From Galbula dea (taxonomy: Eukaryota; Chordata; Aves; Piciformes; Galbulidae), in contig VWZX01002936.1 of the NCBI GenBank assembly GCA_013399015.1, positions 1 to 64,000 on the forward strand: a DNA stretch of 64,000 nucleotides, read 5' to 3'. Every line of letters begins with the position of its first letter. Positions within the stretch are counted from its first letter, which is position 1. This document shows, piece after piece, positions 1 to 12,358 of the stretch. Under the pieces are notes generated by a model. The model did no database searches, had not been told where the DNA came from, and saw only the letters and a list, made by a program, of their open reading frames with translations. A program made the position numbers and the translations under genes.

Positions 1-2998
1 TGTTATTTATTCTCATACTGAAAATTTCAGTTGGCTTTCTATCAGTGTGATATTTTGGTGTTTTCTTCTGAGTTGTGACTAACAAGGAGATAATTCAGGA
101 AGAGCAAAACCCAGGATGCTGCTTGGTAAAGAGGATGTGCTTGGAAATGCAACATGAAGACTGCCTGTAATTTCTTTACTGTGCCCTTCTGTGCAGCAGA
201 GTCCTGCCTATCGTTCTGCACAACTGCTCCCCTGTTCAGTGCTCATGCTGAGCAGCAGTTTACAGTAGTTCTTCAGTATTTTTATTTGGTAGGAGAGGAG
301 TTCTTGCCCTTTTCACATTACACCTGGCTGAGAAATGAAGAAGGTATTGTCCTCCATAAATAATTGCAGACTTTAATTGTCTGTCTGATGTTTACACTGG
401 TCTCGGCAGAACCTGTTCAGAATTGGTTCATAGCATAAATCTGTAATCAGTGCAAAAAAAAAAGAAACAGTTTTATGAAGACTGAATGCATACTGAGTTT
501 ATGCAGGGTATACAATTATCACATGCAATTCTTACAATATAAAAAAGAATTCTCAATGTTACAGTTCTAAATTCTGTGTTGGAAGTACTTTGTCCTTGAA
601 AAGCTTGCCAAGGGCAGTCTCCCAGAGAGACTGAGTAATAACTACCTTTAAAAAAGGATTAGCACATGTGGTGTTTCATGAAACAGGGCCTAATCCTGAC
701 TATGACTTTTAGGTTCCACCAAAGTGCAAATGCTGAATATGATGGGAATTAAATCAGAAATCTCCTGAGACAACGTAAAAATAGTTGTAGTAAGAGGAAT
801 ATTTTGAAAAGGCAAATGAAGCTGGCAAAATACCAAAAGTTATGTTATGTTGCCATAACTTTTTAATTGTGCTCCTAAAAGGAGCAGCATAGCAAATAAG
901 TTATTCAGGTCCCAGAAACAGCTGTTGTCTGTGAACAATCAGTTTCTAACTGCTAGTTATGCTATTGTTTTCAGAACTAACTTGTGACTTTTACAACCCT
1001 AGGCAACGTGAAACCTTTTGAGAGGCTTTACTGACACACTCCTTTGTCCAGGTCCTATACGAAGTTACTTCATGTGAGATGTGCAACTTAGTTTAAGAGA
1101 GACCCCACAACTTGTTAGCTTACCTTCATCAGGAGGAGCTGGAAATAAAATCTCACTGTAGAACACGTGCCTCTGAAATGGGGACCCCTGGTGTTGATGC
1201 ACCTGTCACCCATGCAAATGTTTGCTCCTGCAGAGGGCTGAGCAGTGGTTTGCTAGCAGCTGCTGTTTCAAGGTCAGTAGGGAAGCTGACGGTGCCTACT
1301 ACTTGCCCTGGGATTTCTCACTACTGTGAATCTCTGAAGGCCTCAAAAAACCTTGTATTGATAGCTCCACCTTGGACTCATCAGCATTGGTTTTGTGATT
1401 TGCTGCTAACATCAATCCAGCTGTAATTTCCCAGTGTCATTTAAAGAGCAGTGGGCTAATGTTGCTGCCACCATTGTTCTGGCATGGAAAGTTGTTTCTA
1501 TTAATTAATACCATCTGAAAGGCAACTAAGCTGAGATATGTTCACTGTTCATCACCCCACTGTGCTTTTAGGTTGTCAAGTTGTCCAGTTTGATGGGGCA
1601 AACACCCATCTTCTGTATTTCCTATTTTTCTGTGAGACAGCTCCAATCAGCCACTTAGTGGAATCACTATGGGAATGCACTCAAGAAAGAAAGCATTACT
1701 GTTAAAAGGAGTCGAGTTATCCTGGATAGGTGCCACACTCAAACATGCATTTATAGTTGTTGGAGCTTACCTATCACTGTTACAGTATTTTCTGAGGTTA
1801 TTACCATGTCCTTTGAGTAACAACTGTCTTTCTGACACCTTCTCAGGAAGGTCACAAAAATTTGGAAGGCTAGCATGTAATCCCAGCAAGAGCTGATGGG
1901 TGAAGCATTCTTGGTCCTCTTCTGTGGGACTCTGGAGTGACTGGGACATAGAAAACCCAGAGGAGGGATCCAACTTCTTTAAAAGCAAACATTCTCCTTC
2001 TGATAAAATTCTGAAAAATAATAGACCAAAACCAAATTCACCACTTGTGTAACTACCTCAAAATGATAAGGGGTTAGTGAGGAATTTAATTCTGTATATT
2101 TGTGCACTGAACATATACTTTAACAGGAAACATACATAATAGAGCAGGATTTTTGGTTGTAATTGTTTGTGCTGACACACAAGTTACAGAATTAGTGTGT
2201 ACACTCTGAATATGTAACTCACTAGTTTTGTTTCTCACTTAAACCTGCATTCCTTCTGAATGCAGAGTATATCACATGAATTCCATCATTATTTTTTGTA
2301 TTTCAAAATGTGGCAGAAATCTTATCTGAAAAATATCAAAGGTAAAATTCAGATTTGCATCTGTGCAGCCTTCAGAAATGCTGCACATTTATAGTCAAGA
2401 GCCAAACTTATCCCCATGTTTTTACATTTTAATCTTATATCTATATTGAAAATATTTTTCTGTAGTGTAAGAGATTACATTCACATTTCAACCAAACAAT
2501 TATCATAATACTGCAAAAATGATTGACACTTATGAGTTTTGGCCTTTGCTTATGAAAAGTTTTGCAGTTCATTTAAGTCAAAGTTCAAATGCTACTTTGA
2601 TCTGAATGCCTGCTTTGGGATTTGTATGAACAGAAGCAAACAGAGAACCTTTCTCCTTAAGTCAAAACACGTTTTTTCTTTTTTTTCATCTAAGAACTTT
2701 CTTCTTTGAAGGAAGCTTTTAGAAAACTTGCATCCAAATTCTTGGTTGGTTTGTAAGTAAAAGTGTTAGAGAGACAATTACAATGAAATCAAATGAAGTT
2801 AAACCCAGTGTCTAGTGATTAATTTTCCCCTTGTGGATTTCCTGTGATCTCCCATATGATTAATTGCTAAATCTGTAGCAAACCAGAACCATAAGCTTTG
2901 TCTTGCTGTATGAACATAACCTGGTTTTTATCACAGTATATTCTTGCTAACAGCCAAAGATGGAGTTCAATTTATCTTTGGGTTCCCCTCCTCCGATG
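1..2998. other. Unique AT-rich non-coding sequence
   Basis: No recognisable gene or repeat was found here. The longest open frame is 104 codons at 1112-1426 (plus). It has no domain, no compositional sign of coding, and no matching frame nearby that would suggest neighbouring exons. Several stretches are strongly AT-rich, for example 2280-2520. The segment fits intergenic or intronic DNA, and a short conserved exon could still be missed by eye. Confidence 0.6.
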
Positions 2999-3069
2999 GC
3001 CCTGGTCATGGCAGAGGCTTGGACTAGATGATCTTTAAAGGTCCCTTCCAACCCAAACCATTCTGTAAT
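2999..3069 (+). repeat. CR1 LINE, 3' end fragment (about 70 bp)
   Basis: This is the extreme 3' end of a CR1 retrotransposon on the plus strand. It carries the CR1 3' UTR motifs for 'ggactagatgatctttaaagg' (written in parts: GGACTAGATGATC, then TTTAAAGG), followed by CCCTTCCAACCCAAACC and one degraded tail unit, ATTCTGTA. The element is severely 5'-truncated, which is usual for CR1 because reverse transcription starts at the 3' end and often stops early. It has no coding content. Confidence 0.88.
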
Positions 3070-6000
3070 AAATTCCCTACGAAACTTACCCTGCCTCAAG
3101 CAGGAATGGAAAGCTAAACAGAAATGGTTATTCATAGCCACTGTGCTATCCTTGCCCTCACAGCAGAAATCTGCCTATGGAAAGAAAACATACCTCATTT
3201 CATTCCCAAACTTTTAGATTCTTGTGTTTGTCCTTATTCAGTTGTTTACCAACAACTTAGATAGTTTAGCCAGCTCACTTTTATTCTACATGATAATTGA
3301 TCAGCTATACTCCCTCACTGTGGAGAAAGTATGACTATGCCAGGCTCTTTGATGGTCTGTATTTAGCAGGAACATAATCCTCCTGGTTTTGAGAGGGAGT
3401 CAAGATGACATCTCTTCTGCCTACCCATAGCTACTTGGCCAGGTTATAAAATTGGCACCTCTCAAAGGCCAGCCACCAAGCAAGAAACTTAGTCAGCATG
3501 TAAATTGCCTGCAAAATACCTGTTACTCTCTCTCTAAGACCTGTGATGTTAACAGTTATTTGGGACCTAACCCAGAACCGTAATCTGCAATGTTTTCTTT
3601 GAACAAGCAGAGTAGCAGACCTTGTAAAGGCATCTTGTCAGAAGTCTAAGATGACAATTGTGGAGGTGCTTATGAATGAAGATTGTCAGTCTCAGGATAT
3701 GCAATTTAGCATATTGTGCTCTCTGCATATACTGTAATAACTGGGTAGGATGCTGAGCAAAAGTAAGGTGTTGCAGGGAAGAAGGACACCACCATAGGAA
3801 CTGAAGATGCTGTTCAGCTGCTTTCCAGTAGTCATGGGATTATTTGGGTTATTAGTCTTGGATATTCAGCCTGGTTTGTCGCATCAGCAAGTTCTGGGCA
3901 GGTGCCTTTGGCATGCTTTGTACATACTTAGCAAGAAATCAGTCTTTCTCTTGTGTCTTGGCTCATACAAAACAAGAGCTGAGCTGACAGTGGGACAGGA
4001 GGGCCTTGTCACTCCTTCCAACTGGAAGGGAGCAGCTCCTTTGTGCTCAAGCTCATTTGTCCCAGCAGAGCATATGGGGCCAGGTTGGATGATTTCTAAA
4101 AAAAATTAAAATGTGTTGCCCAGTGACACAGATGAAAAACTCCCAAGTACATCCTTCACTTCACACTGAAAATTACAAGGGCAGATAATACCTTTAAAAT
4201 TTTATTTGAATACTGGTACCAAAAGTATGCCTTATGGTGTATTTCCATTTGTGTGTGCTACCTATGACCTAAATTGACTCTTCCACTTTCCACATAATTA
4301 ACAAAGTTGAAATGACTTAACTACAAAGTCAAGTCATATTAGTGAATGGTGTGTGTTGCTTTTAACATGTTATCTCATTTGCATAATGAAATCAGATGGC
4401 TTTAGAATGTTTAAGCTTTTCTATTTTAGATGTAATTGTCATTGTGTCTTTCATTATTAACTAAAAGAAGTTACAAGAATAATTTGTATGTATTTATTGA
4501 ATGATTGATTTAAAACTAAAAGCCAGAGCAAATTAAGTGTCTTGTACTGGTGTGTTCTGGCACCAGTGAAGGACAATGATGATTTTAAGACTCATTTAAG
4601 ACTAAAGTTTATTTCTGAATCTGGTGTTAAAGTAAGACTAAAAGCTCAAGCTATAAGATAGACATGCCCTATGTAAGACTCACAGAAGTTCCATGCATAC
4701 AGACAGTTGTGTCATTATGGAAACAACGTAGATAACATGTAAGTTTTGCTTAACTTACCTTAACTGTGCAGCTAGGGGAAAGAATTTGACTTATTCTGAA
4801 GATTTGTATGTTCAAAAAGTGACTTTTAAAGATTAAATCAGGGAGGACTCTGCTGTAGTGTAAATGTGGTAATTAAAGAAGCAGGTAGTTGATGATGTCT
4901 GGCTATTTGTATTCAGCCTCCAGGTGAGGCACATGTAACTCCTATGGTCTGCTGTAGAGAGTCACCTCCTGAGTGTAATGTCTTTTGAAAATGTATTTTA
5001 ATTCTAAATGGGCTGCAGCAGATCTATAGTGGGCCCTCTGTAAGTTGCTAATAACTTAGAGGCAAAATTCTCCTGCCTTTTTCTGGAGCATCTTCCAAAA
5101 TACACTGAAAGAACACAGTTAAAAACCTACTGACCCTACAGGAGAAGAAAAACCTTTTCTTGCTCAGCCTTTTATAGGCTCAGCTCTGCAGTCAGTACTG
5201 GCTTAAATGAACTGCAAAATTTATGACCTAGCTTCTTACAATACTGGAAAAAACTGCTTTAGGTAAGCCTAGAAAAACAAGGACTTAACAGGAAATGGTT
5301 TGAATCAAATAGCATTGTCACAAGAGGAACACCACATCAAAATCTATTCAAAAAATTCCTTGTAGGAGTCCAATGAATTGACTGTGCTTACAATTTTGCA
5401 GTGTGTGTAGCTTGGATTGTTAAGAGCCTATCATACATGGTAACTAAATTCAATTAAAAGTGTAGAATGAAGAAGGATGGACAAAGTGTTGAGCTGAGGA
5501 ATGCCTGCAGGCATGCTGAAGGCTTCATGGGCTTGAGGTGGAGCCTCAGATCCAGCCTTTGCCGTGGGAGTGGCAGAGGTCAAAACCCCTCCAGTCACTT
5601 GTTCTTATCTGAAGGCTGAACAGGGCTATAATAAATATGTACTGTTTTTCTCAGAATAAATTGACAGCTTGGAAGGAAATTGCCATGTTAAGAGTTCAGC
5701 ATCTGGCTTGCCTTTAGCACCCTATGTATCTGCTTTCCTCTGCTGATGGAGGTAACATTTTTTTTTTTTACAATTAATCCCAAAGTCTTCAAGTTACAGT
5801 GAAAAGAAACTGCTTGCACATCTCTAGTATAGTCTCTGGGATGAAGAAAGCAGCAATACAAATTCAATCAAGAGAATTATTTAAAATTAGCTAACATGGA
5901 AAAAGATGTTAACAAGAAATTCAGCCTAAAATGTCCAAGTGTATTTTCTATTTGCTGGACAAGGCTTTAGCTTTTGTAAGAATTATTCAGAGCTCAGATA

Positions 6001-9000
6001 GGTATTGTAATTCCATTTTCAAGAGCAGAAGGTTTTAAAGGCAGAATGAAAGGCATTTAAACAGATATTAGTATTTTGAAGGTAAAGAAAATATCTACAG
6101 CATCAGACAGAAGTAACTTTTCTTCCACACATAATTTATATAATCTTCTGAAAAATGACACAAATATTTTGACTTATAGATCTTACTAAACAAAAATCCC
6201 AGCTCTGCAAACTGTCTGTGACTTTGAAGATCAGAGAGTGATCCAAAACTGTTTGGGTCATTAAAGAGGAACTCTTAAGTTCTTGGACAGCTCCTGGGAT
6301 CTAGGAGGTACTAAATCTAGAATGAAACTTCCTTTCCAAAGTAGTTATCCCTTGCTGAATAGCCAGTTCTGAGTTTGTTCTATTCAAGAGCCTTGTAGCC
6401 AGGGATAGTCTAAACCTGCTGATGTAAAGCTGACTTGGCATATTGTAATACTTTCATCTGTTGTGTTCTTGGGTCATTGTGTCTCTAGGGTGTCTAATAG
6501 ATGTTGCCCAGTATGCACTACCAGACTGTACTTCCCTTGCTTTGCTAGTTGGTGTCACAGCATTTCTTCCATGCTCCACTGCTTGAATTGCATAGAATCA
6601 CATATTCCTCTTTTCCTTCATGCAAATACTGGGCTGCCTGTAGATAAGTTTTAGAATGCAGCCACTGCTAAGGGAGGGAACCTTTCAGGATGCATAGAGT
6701 AGAAAGCAGAGTAGGTTCAGGAAGGAAGGACTTGTAGCAACCTTCTGAGAATTTGCAGCTTGTGCAGAGAAACTGAAAAGCTGCTGAGGTGAGCAGGAGA
6801 CAGACCCAGCCAAACCTCAGAGGTGCTAAAGAGAAAAACTCCCTAAGGACCACAGGAAAAAAACACGTGGTTTGCTGCAAGCCAGAAAGCCAGTGAAGAT
6901 TACACCTCCACCTGGAAGCTTGAGCCCATCCTGCAAAAAACTTAAAACTCTTCTGGTCAGGTCCCCACAACACCTGTCACAAGAGGTAGCTCTTGCTCCC
7001 TGGTCCAATTATATATTGGAGAGTCAGTGTGCGCTCTGAATGGAAGCAGCCAAATATTTTATCTGATTTGGACTAAAAATATGATTTAGGGCTCAGAAAT
7101 CTTTGTCAGTGACAGTTTTTTCTTAAAATTGGTAACTTTCTTAAAAGGTCAGTTCTCAGGAGAAAAGTGCTTAGATATATTGTTGCATTTGGGAAGAAAA
7201 AGTTCTCCTTCAGCTGTGCTTGTGCTCAGTATAGGAGGACATTTTTCTAAGATTCTCAATTTTATATTCCAAGCTGGAGAAATTAATAAGTCCTTTGACT
7301 GTTGTACCTAAAGGTTTGTTCTGTTTTTACAGGTAACTATTTTACAAGCTTGAAACACATTAAATATGGAAGGAACAGCTGCTGTATCAAATGTACCTCT
7401 TGATGCAGGCAGCATAAAACATGAGGAGGTCTAGAAACTGAGAAGTGACTTGACTTTGAGGTGTTGCAAACACAGTAGGGAAACCCCAAACAGGTCCCAT
7501 TAACAACCTGTTCAGAAAAAAAAAACAGGCCATAAAGAGAAGGGTTTTGAAAAAGTTCAGGCCTATGTTTTCCAATACACTAGAAGGAGACATTGCAAGT
7601 TGCATTTGGTTTTAGTGGAGAAATAAAAACTCTTATTAGCAAAGATCTGAGCTGGAACTGGAACTTAAACTTCTTGGATGTGTTTTTCTACTCAGCTGAG
7701 TTTGGAAAGCCACTAGTCACAGTGTGTAAAATACACAGTGTTAGGAACACTCCTTTTCTCCACTCAGAATCTATTCTTGGAATTGAAGACAATTAAGGAT
7801 AAACAAAGTGCAGAGAGAACTGCCTATCTTTAATACTCATTTATATGAACTGGAACATTACTTTCACATCTAATAGCTTTTGCAATACAGTCTAACCGAA
7901 ATTTTGTTTGTTTCCTGTTAGTGCCAGGAAATATATAATATTATATACGAATATATCTTGAAATTCATAAAAAAATCCCCAATTCATAATTTCCTTAGAG
8001 ATTTGTAAGAAAATAGGAAAAAACTTCAAGGGAATCATGGAAAGGTTGCTGTGGAAACAACAAAAGGAACAATGACAAAGGTCTTTGAGGAGAAGAGGAG
8101 GCCAAAGAAACTTAGATAAAACATGAGATCTGTTTAATTATAAACAAAGAAATCTTAGGGGAAGATTCATTTTTTTCATTTATTTTTTTGTGGAAAAGTT
8201 CAAGAACAAATAAAGTATCAGCTGTATTAAATGCATACACTTTCTATAGATCTGTGGATGAGTTTAAGCCAAGGAAACAAAATTGATGAACAGAATAATT
8301 CTGTATTTGGGGAAAATATAATGAAGTTGTGCTTGCAAGGATCCGCTGGGTTGAAAGAAAAGGTCTGTTTGCTTACTGCTCACTGTGTATGCTTAGTAAA
8401 GAGACATCGATCTGCATGGTCAAGTAGCCCAGTAAATGTGCAAGGAGTACCTCATGAAAAAAATGCTTTCTGTGCCAGTAAATCTGCTCTCTGCAGTTTG
8501 TTGGATGGGATGTCTAGTAGCAGAAAATGGCATTGTGGCTCCCAAAGATGAGATGCTGTATAGCAAAGTTACGTGTTCACAAATCTCAAATCTGTATCGG
8601 GATTTTCATCAGCATATATCATGCACTCATTTTTTTTATACCCTGGTGATGTGCCATAACAAGAACACCAGTAAGAATGGTAGAAGAAAAAAAAAATCAG
8701 GCTATTCATAATCCTCCTGCTCAAGCAGTGCCATCTGAGAACTGCAAGCACAAGTACTGGTGTGGCAGGATTTATGAGCTGTTAGGCACTCTGTTATTGT
8801 TTTGTGCCTTTATTTTGCGGGGCAGAGTGGCCATAAATTGGCTCAAAGCATCCAGAGCTTATTGCTGGATCTACTGTCAAGTTTTAATTTTGGGTCTTGG
8901 TCATGTTGTTTTCCAACATTTTCAAAGGCTTGTTGGAGGAGTTAGGGATGTAATAGAATGTCCTGTGGAAAGACAATTCCCAGTAAAGGGCAGAATGGTG

Positions 9001-11779
9001 GCACAAGGGAAGGAGACCCCTTTTTTCTACCCAAAGATCATCCTTATTTTCTTGTATTTGTTACCATGTCTGTTGGCAGAGAAGCCTGACATATAATTAA
9101 GATGATTTTAGGTGCCCTGGATGGGGAGGGTTGGGGGAGAAGGGGAAAGATGCAAGACAGAAGGCATAGTTGGTAAGGTTCTTCGAAGGTGTTACTGCTT
9201 CCAGGGGCATGATCTTAACAAACTGGGAATAAACGATGGCTCCAGGCAGCCAGTAGCTTGCTTCAAATCCAATGGGGATAAGTAAAATTGAAACTGGGAA
9301 GAATTTCATTTTATTTCACCATATTTCACTTCCTACTTGACAGTTAGGAAGAATTATGTTTAGAAAGAAGTGTGAAATGGCATTCAGAGTTTTGAGCTGT
9401 TTTTTCTAGGCAGTTGTTCAGTATCTGCATACAGAAGCCTCTGCGAGCAGTCCTCTGTGCAAGGCTCTGTGGCAGAACAGACGTCGTTTTGGTAATGAGA
9501 TGAGACTTATTATGAGACTGAAATTAATTTCTTTGTTAAATTTATCTGTGTAGAGCAGTTATAAAATTGCTTACAGCAATCAAGATCCTGGTAGCTTGCC
9601 AGCTTTTTAACAGATAAGCAGTTTTGAAATAATTATTTTCCAATAGTGTCATTGAAGTTGAGAACATTTTTGTTCCTCCTACTCTTTCTGCTTTCTTTTT
9701 AATTAAGGGGGCGTGGGGGGACACATTTCTAGAAATGTGTAATGAACAGGCTGTGAATACCAAGTGTGAATTTTGTACTTTCTCTTTTCAGTGTTCCCAT
9801 GAGACATTGCAACACTTCAGCAGTACAAATTCTGTACTGTTCTGTTCTATTTTTACTGATATTCAAGGTGTGTTGTATCCATAATGCTGTTAAGTAAAGT
9901 TATCCGCATGTTGCATGAAAATACTTACATGGGTCCTTGTATTTAGCTGGGAAAGTGCTCTAAAGTTAAGTGATAACTAAAATGATGGAAAATTGGTTAA
10001 TGGACGTGTTAAAATGCATTTCACACCTGTAATCAAGGTGATTATGCCTAAATTCAAATTCAGTATGTAAAGAGAAGGGAATTTAAGGGAGAGATTTACC
10101 TCCTCTTGGGGTTATCTTTTGGTTTTTTTAACCAGCATTCTACCCCAGTTGCTCTGTGGCGCATATGGTCACTTTAAGATCCTGAAAGTTTCTGCCTCTG
10201 TTAGAGATTTACTGTGAGTGCTGGGGAGGAGGTGGAGCACTTGATCTCCTGTTGCAAACTTTACAAAGTCCAGAAAGTGTCATACACAGTCTCCCTGCAG
10301 GTGAGATAATGACAGGGGAAAGAGGGAGAGAAGAGGTGCTTTCAAAGTCAAAGGCTCGAGCTTTTCTCCAGTGGAGAAAACTGTTCCCCAAAGATGAGCA
10401 TGGCTGTGAGTACAGCTCACTGCTGCTGTGCCTGGGCAGAGAGTATGTGTTGCTCTGAGGGGAAAGAAGGGATTAAAAACCCCAGGCTGCTTAGGATATT
10501 TAAGATAGTGTGTCCCAGCATATCTGTGGTACCTGATGTCCAGGCTAACAAGAGGTGTGATTTGACTGCAAATTACTTGTTAAGAATGATGAAAGCGTAG
10601 TCACTGCAAATGAAAATGTTGCACAAATCTGAAGGCTATGATTTCTTCAGGTCAGTTACACACCTACTGTGTATTTGTACTTCTTTTTCCCCTGTGGTAC
10701 AAAACAGAATTAGTGATAAGTTAGAAAAATTACATGGGCAGTCTGCTGTTTTCTGCACTTATGAACTTTCTGAAATATACCCCCAAAGTCATGAATAAAA
10801 GGGTTCTGTTGAGAGCAACAGAATTGCAGGTAATATGCAGTATTGATTGGTGAAACTAGGTGGGAAACAAAGCAAATGAAATGAATTTACTATCTTTTTC
10901 TCTTTTTCTCATATTTAGTTAAGAATGCTTTGGATTATTTGCAATGTAGTAGCTTTCAGAAGCAATGACAAAGTATAGTAGTCAACAGGATATTAATAAA
11001 AAGAGAAATGATTTAAAAATTTTGTTATTGATGCAAATGTATGGAAACAGCTATTCTTTAGGTTTTGTATGTCATTGGCAGAGACAGTAAAGACAGATTT
11101 CTTCACCTATTGGTCCTAGAATTATTTTGGGCTTGCTTCAAAAGCAGTTTTCCAGAAGAAAGATTTCTATGTAAATCTTTTTGCCATACAATTGAAGATC
11201 AGCCTTACTTTTCAAATTGGAAATCAGTGAAGACATAGATGGGCCAAAAAGTTTGGATATGCCAGAGAAGTCAGAGCTTTGTGGTTTTGACCACCTTAAA
11301 TGGGCTGGTAAACTTCTTGGTATTTTCCATCTTTGGATTAAATCCAGGAGCACTCATGGGTCCCTAACATATATAAGCATGCATCTTCTTCTCTCTCAGT
11401 GATGCATTAGGTAAGGAATCACATCTACACTGTATTCTTCTGAAAACACCCTTAATCCAAATTAGAAACTCCAGAGCACTGGATTAGAAACTTCAAAGTA
11501 ATTCCTGATTTATTTATTTTTTCCTGCTTTCTGACCTGCCTTTGGAATTTATTTGTTCTTTTTCTCTTGCATATCTGCCACTCCAAAACTGGCATACACC
11601 CCTTCTCTCCGGAGGAATGACCTGTACTGAAATGATCCTGCCAGTTCCCAATAGCTATGTGGTCAGATGACAAACACATTTTTCCCATTGGAGTGCCACT
11701 CTTCACTGCCTCTGTCACTTGTCTTAGTGGGGATGTATTATAGTGAAACAGCTGTAAAGAATAAACTGTAGACTGGCTT

Positions 11780-12358
11780 TTAAAGCACTTGGTTTATAGA
11801 GATGCTCGGGATTTTTTGCAGAACATGAAGTTGTAACCTCCTTGGTGTAGCAAAAGATAAGAAAGAGGAGAGAGGAGATGCAGGCAGGAGATGAGAAGAA
11901 AGAAAGTGAATTGTTTGAAGAAAAGCCGCTGGCTTTGCGGCTTTGCCTTGTACGGGGCTGCTCACATACCAAGAGGTTATCTCAGCCACAGCAGGGGTGC
12001 GCAGTGCTGCCACCTGGCTGGACACCTTGCTCCTGAAAAGCAGATGGGAAAGAGGAGCAGTGCTGGGTAGATGCAGAGCCTGACGGGCAGACAGAGCGTC
12101 ATGAAGTGGCTTTAAGGGGAAGCTGGATGTTAGGACCTTTAAGTGAGAGATGAAGGCTGGTGAAAAGTGTACCTGAAGCATAAAACTCAGAGGGGTTTTG
12201 TGCTTCAAGATGGAAAATGTGGCATGAAAAAGGGTAGTGCAAGAAAACAGAGCAGGCTGAGGTAGAATGAGCAGATAGCTGCAGTAATGATACTTACCAT
12301 GTTTTCTGAATAAGTAAGGCTGCAGAAACTGGCTGTTGAAAAACAGTTTTCCAGGCAT
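11780..12358 (-). other. Longest non-repeat open frame (192 codons), coding status unsupported
   Basis: The frame encodes a predicted 192-residue product rich in Ser, Leu, Pro and Phe. I recognise no domain, signal peptide, transmembrane pattern or family similarity. The underlying DNA, particularly 11930-12110, is more GC-rich and has more CpG than its surroundings, which by itself reduces stop codons and lengthens chance frames. Other minus-strand frames overlap it at 11724-11972 and 12205-12471, which also points to a general lack of stops. I saw no promoter, and splice signals cannot be judged by eye. It is listed only because it is the longest frame not explained by a repeat. Confidence 0.15.

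Noticed and set aside
5490..5620. A GC-richer patch that might be an exon or repeat
   Set aside because: No frame, repeat motif or splice arrangement could be supported.
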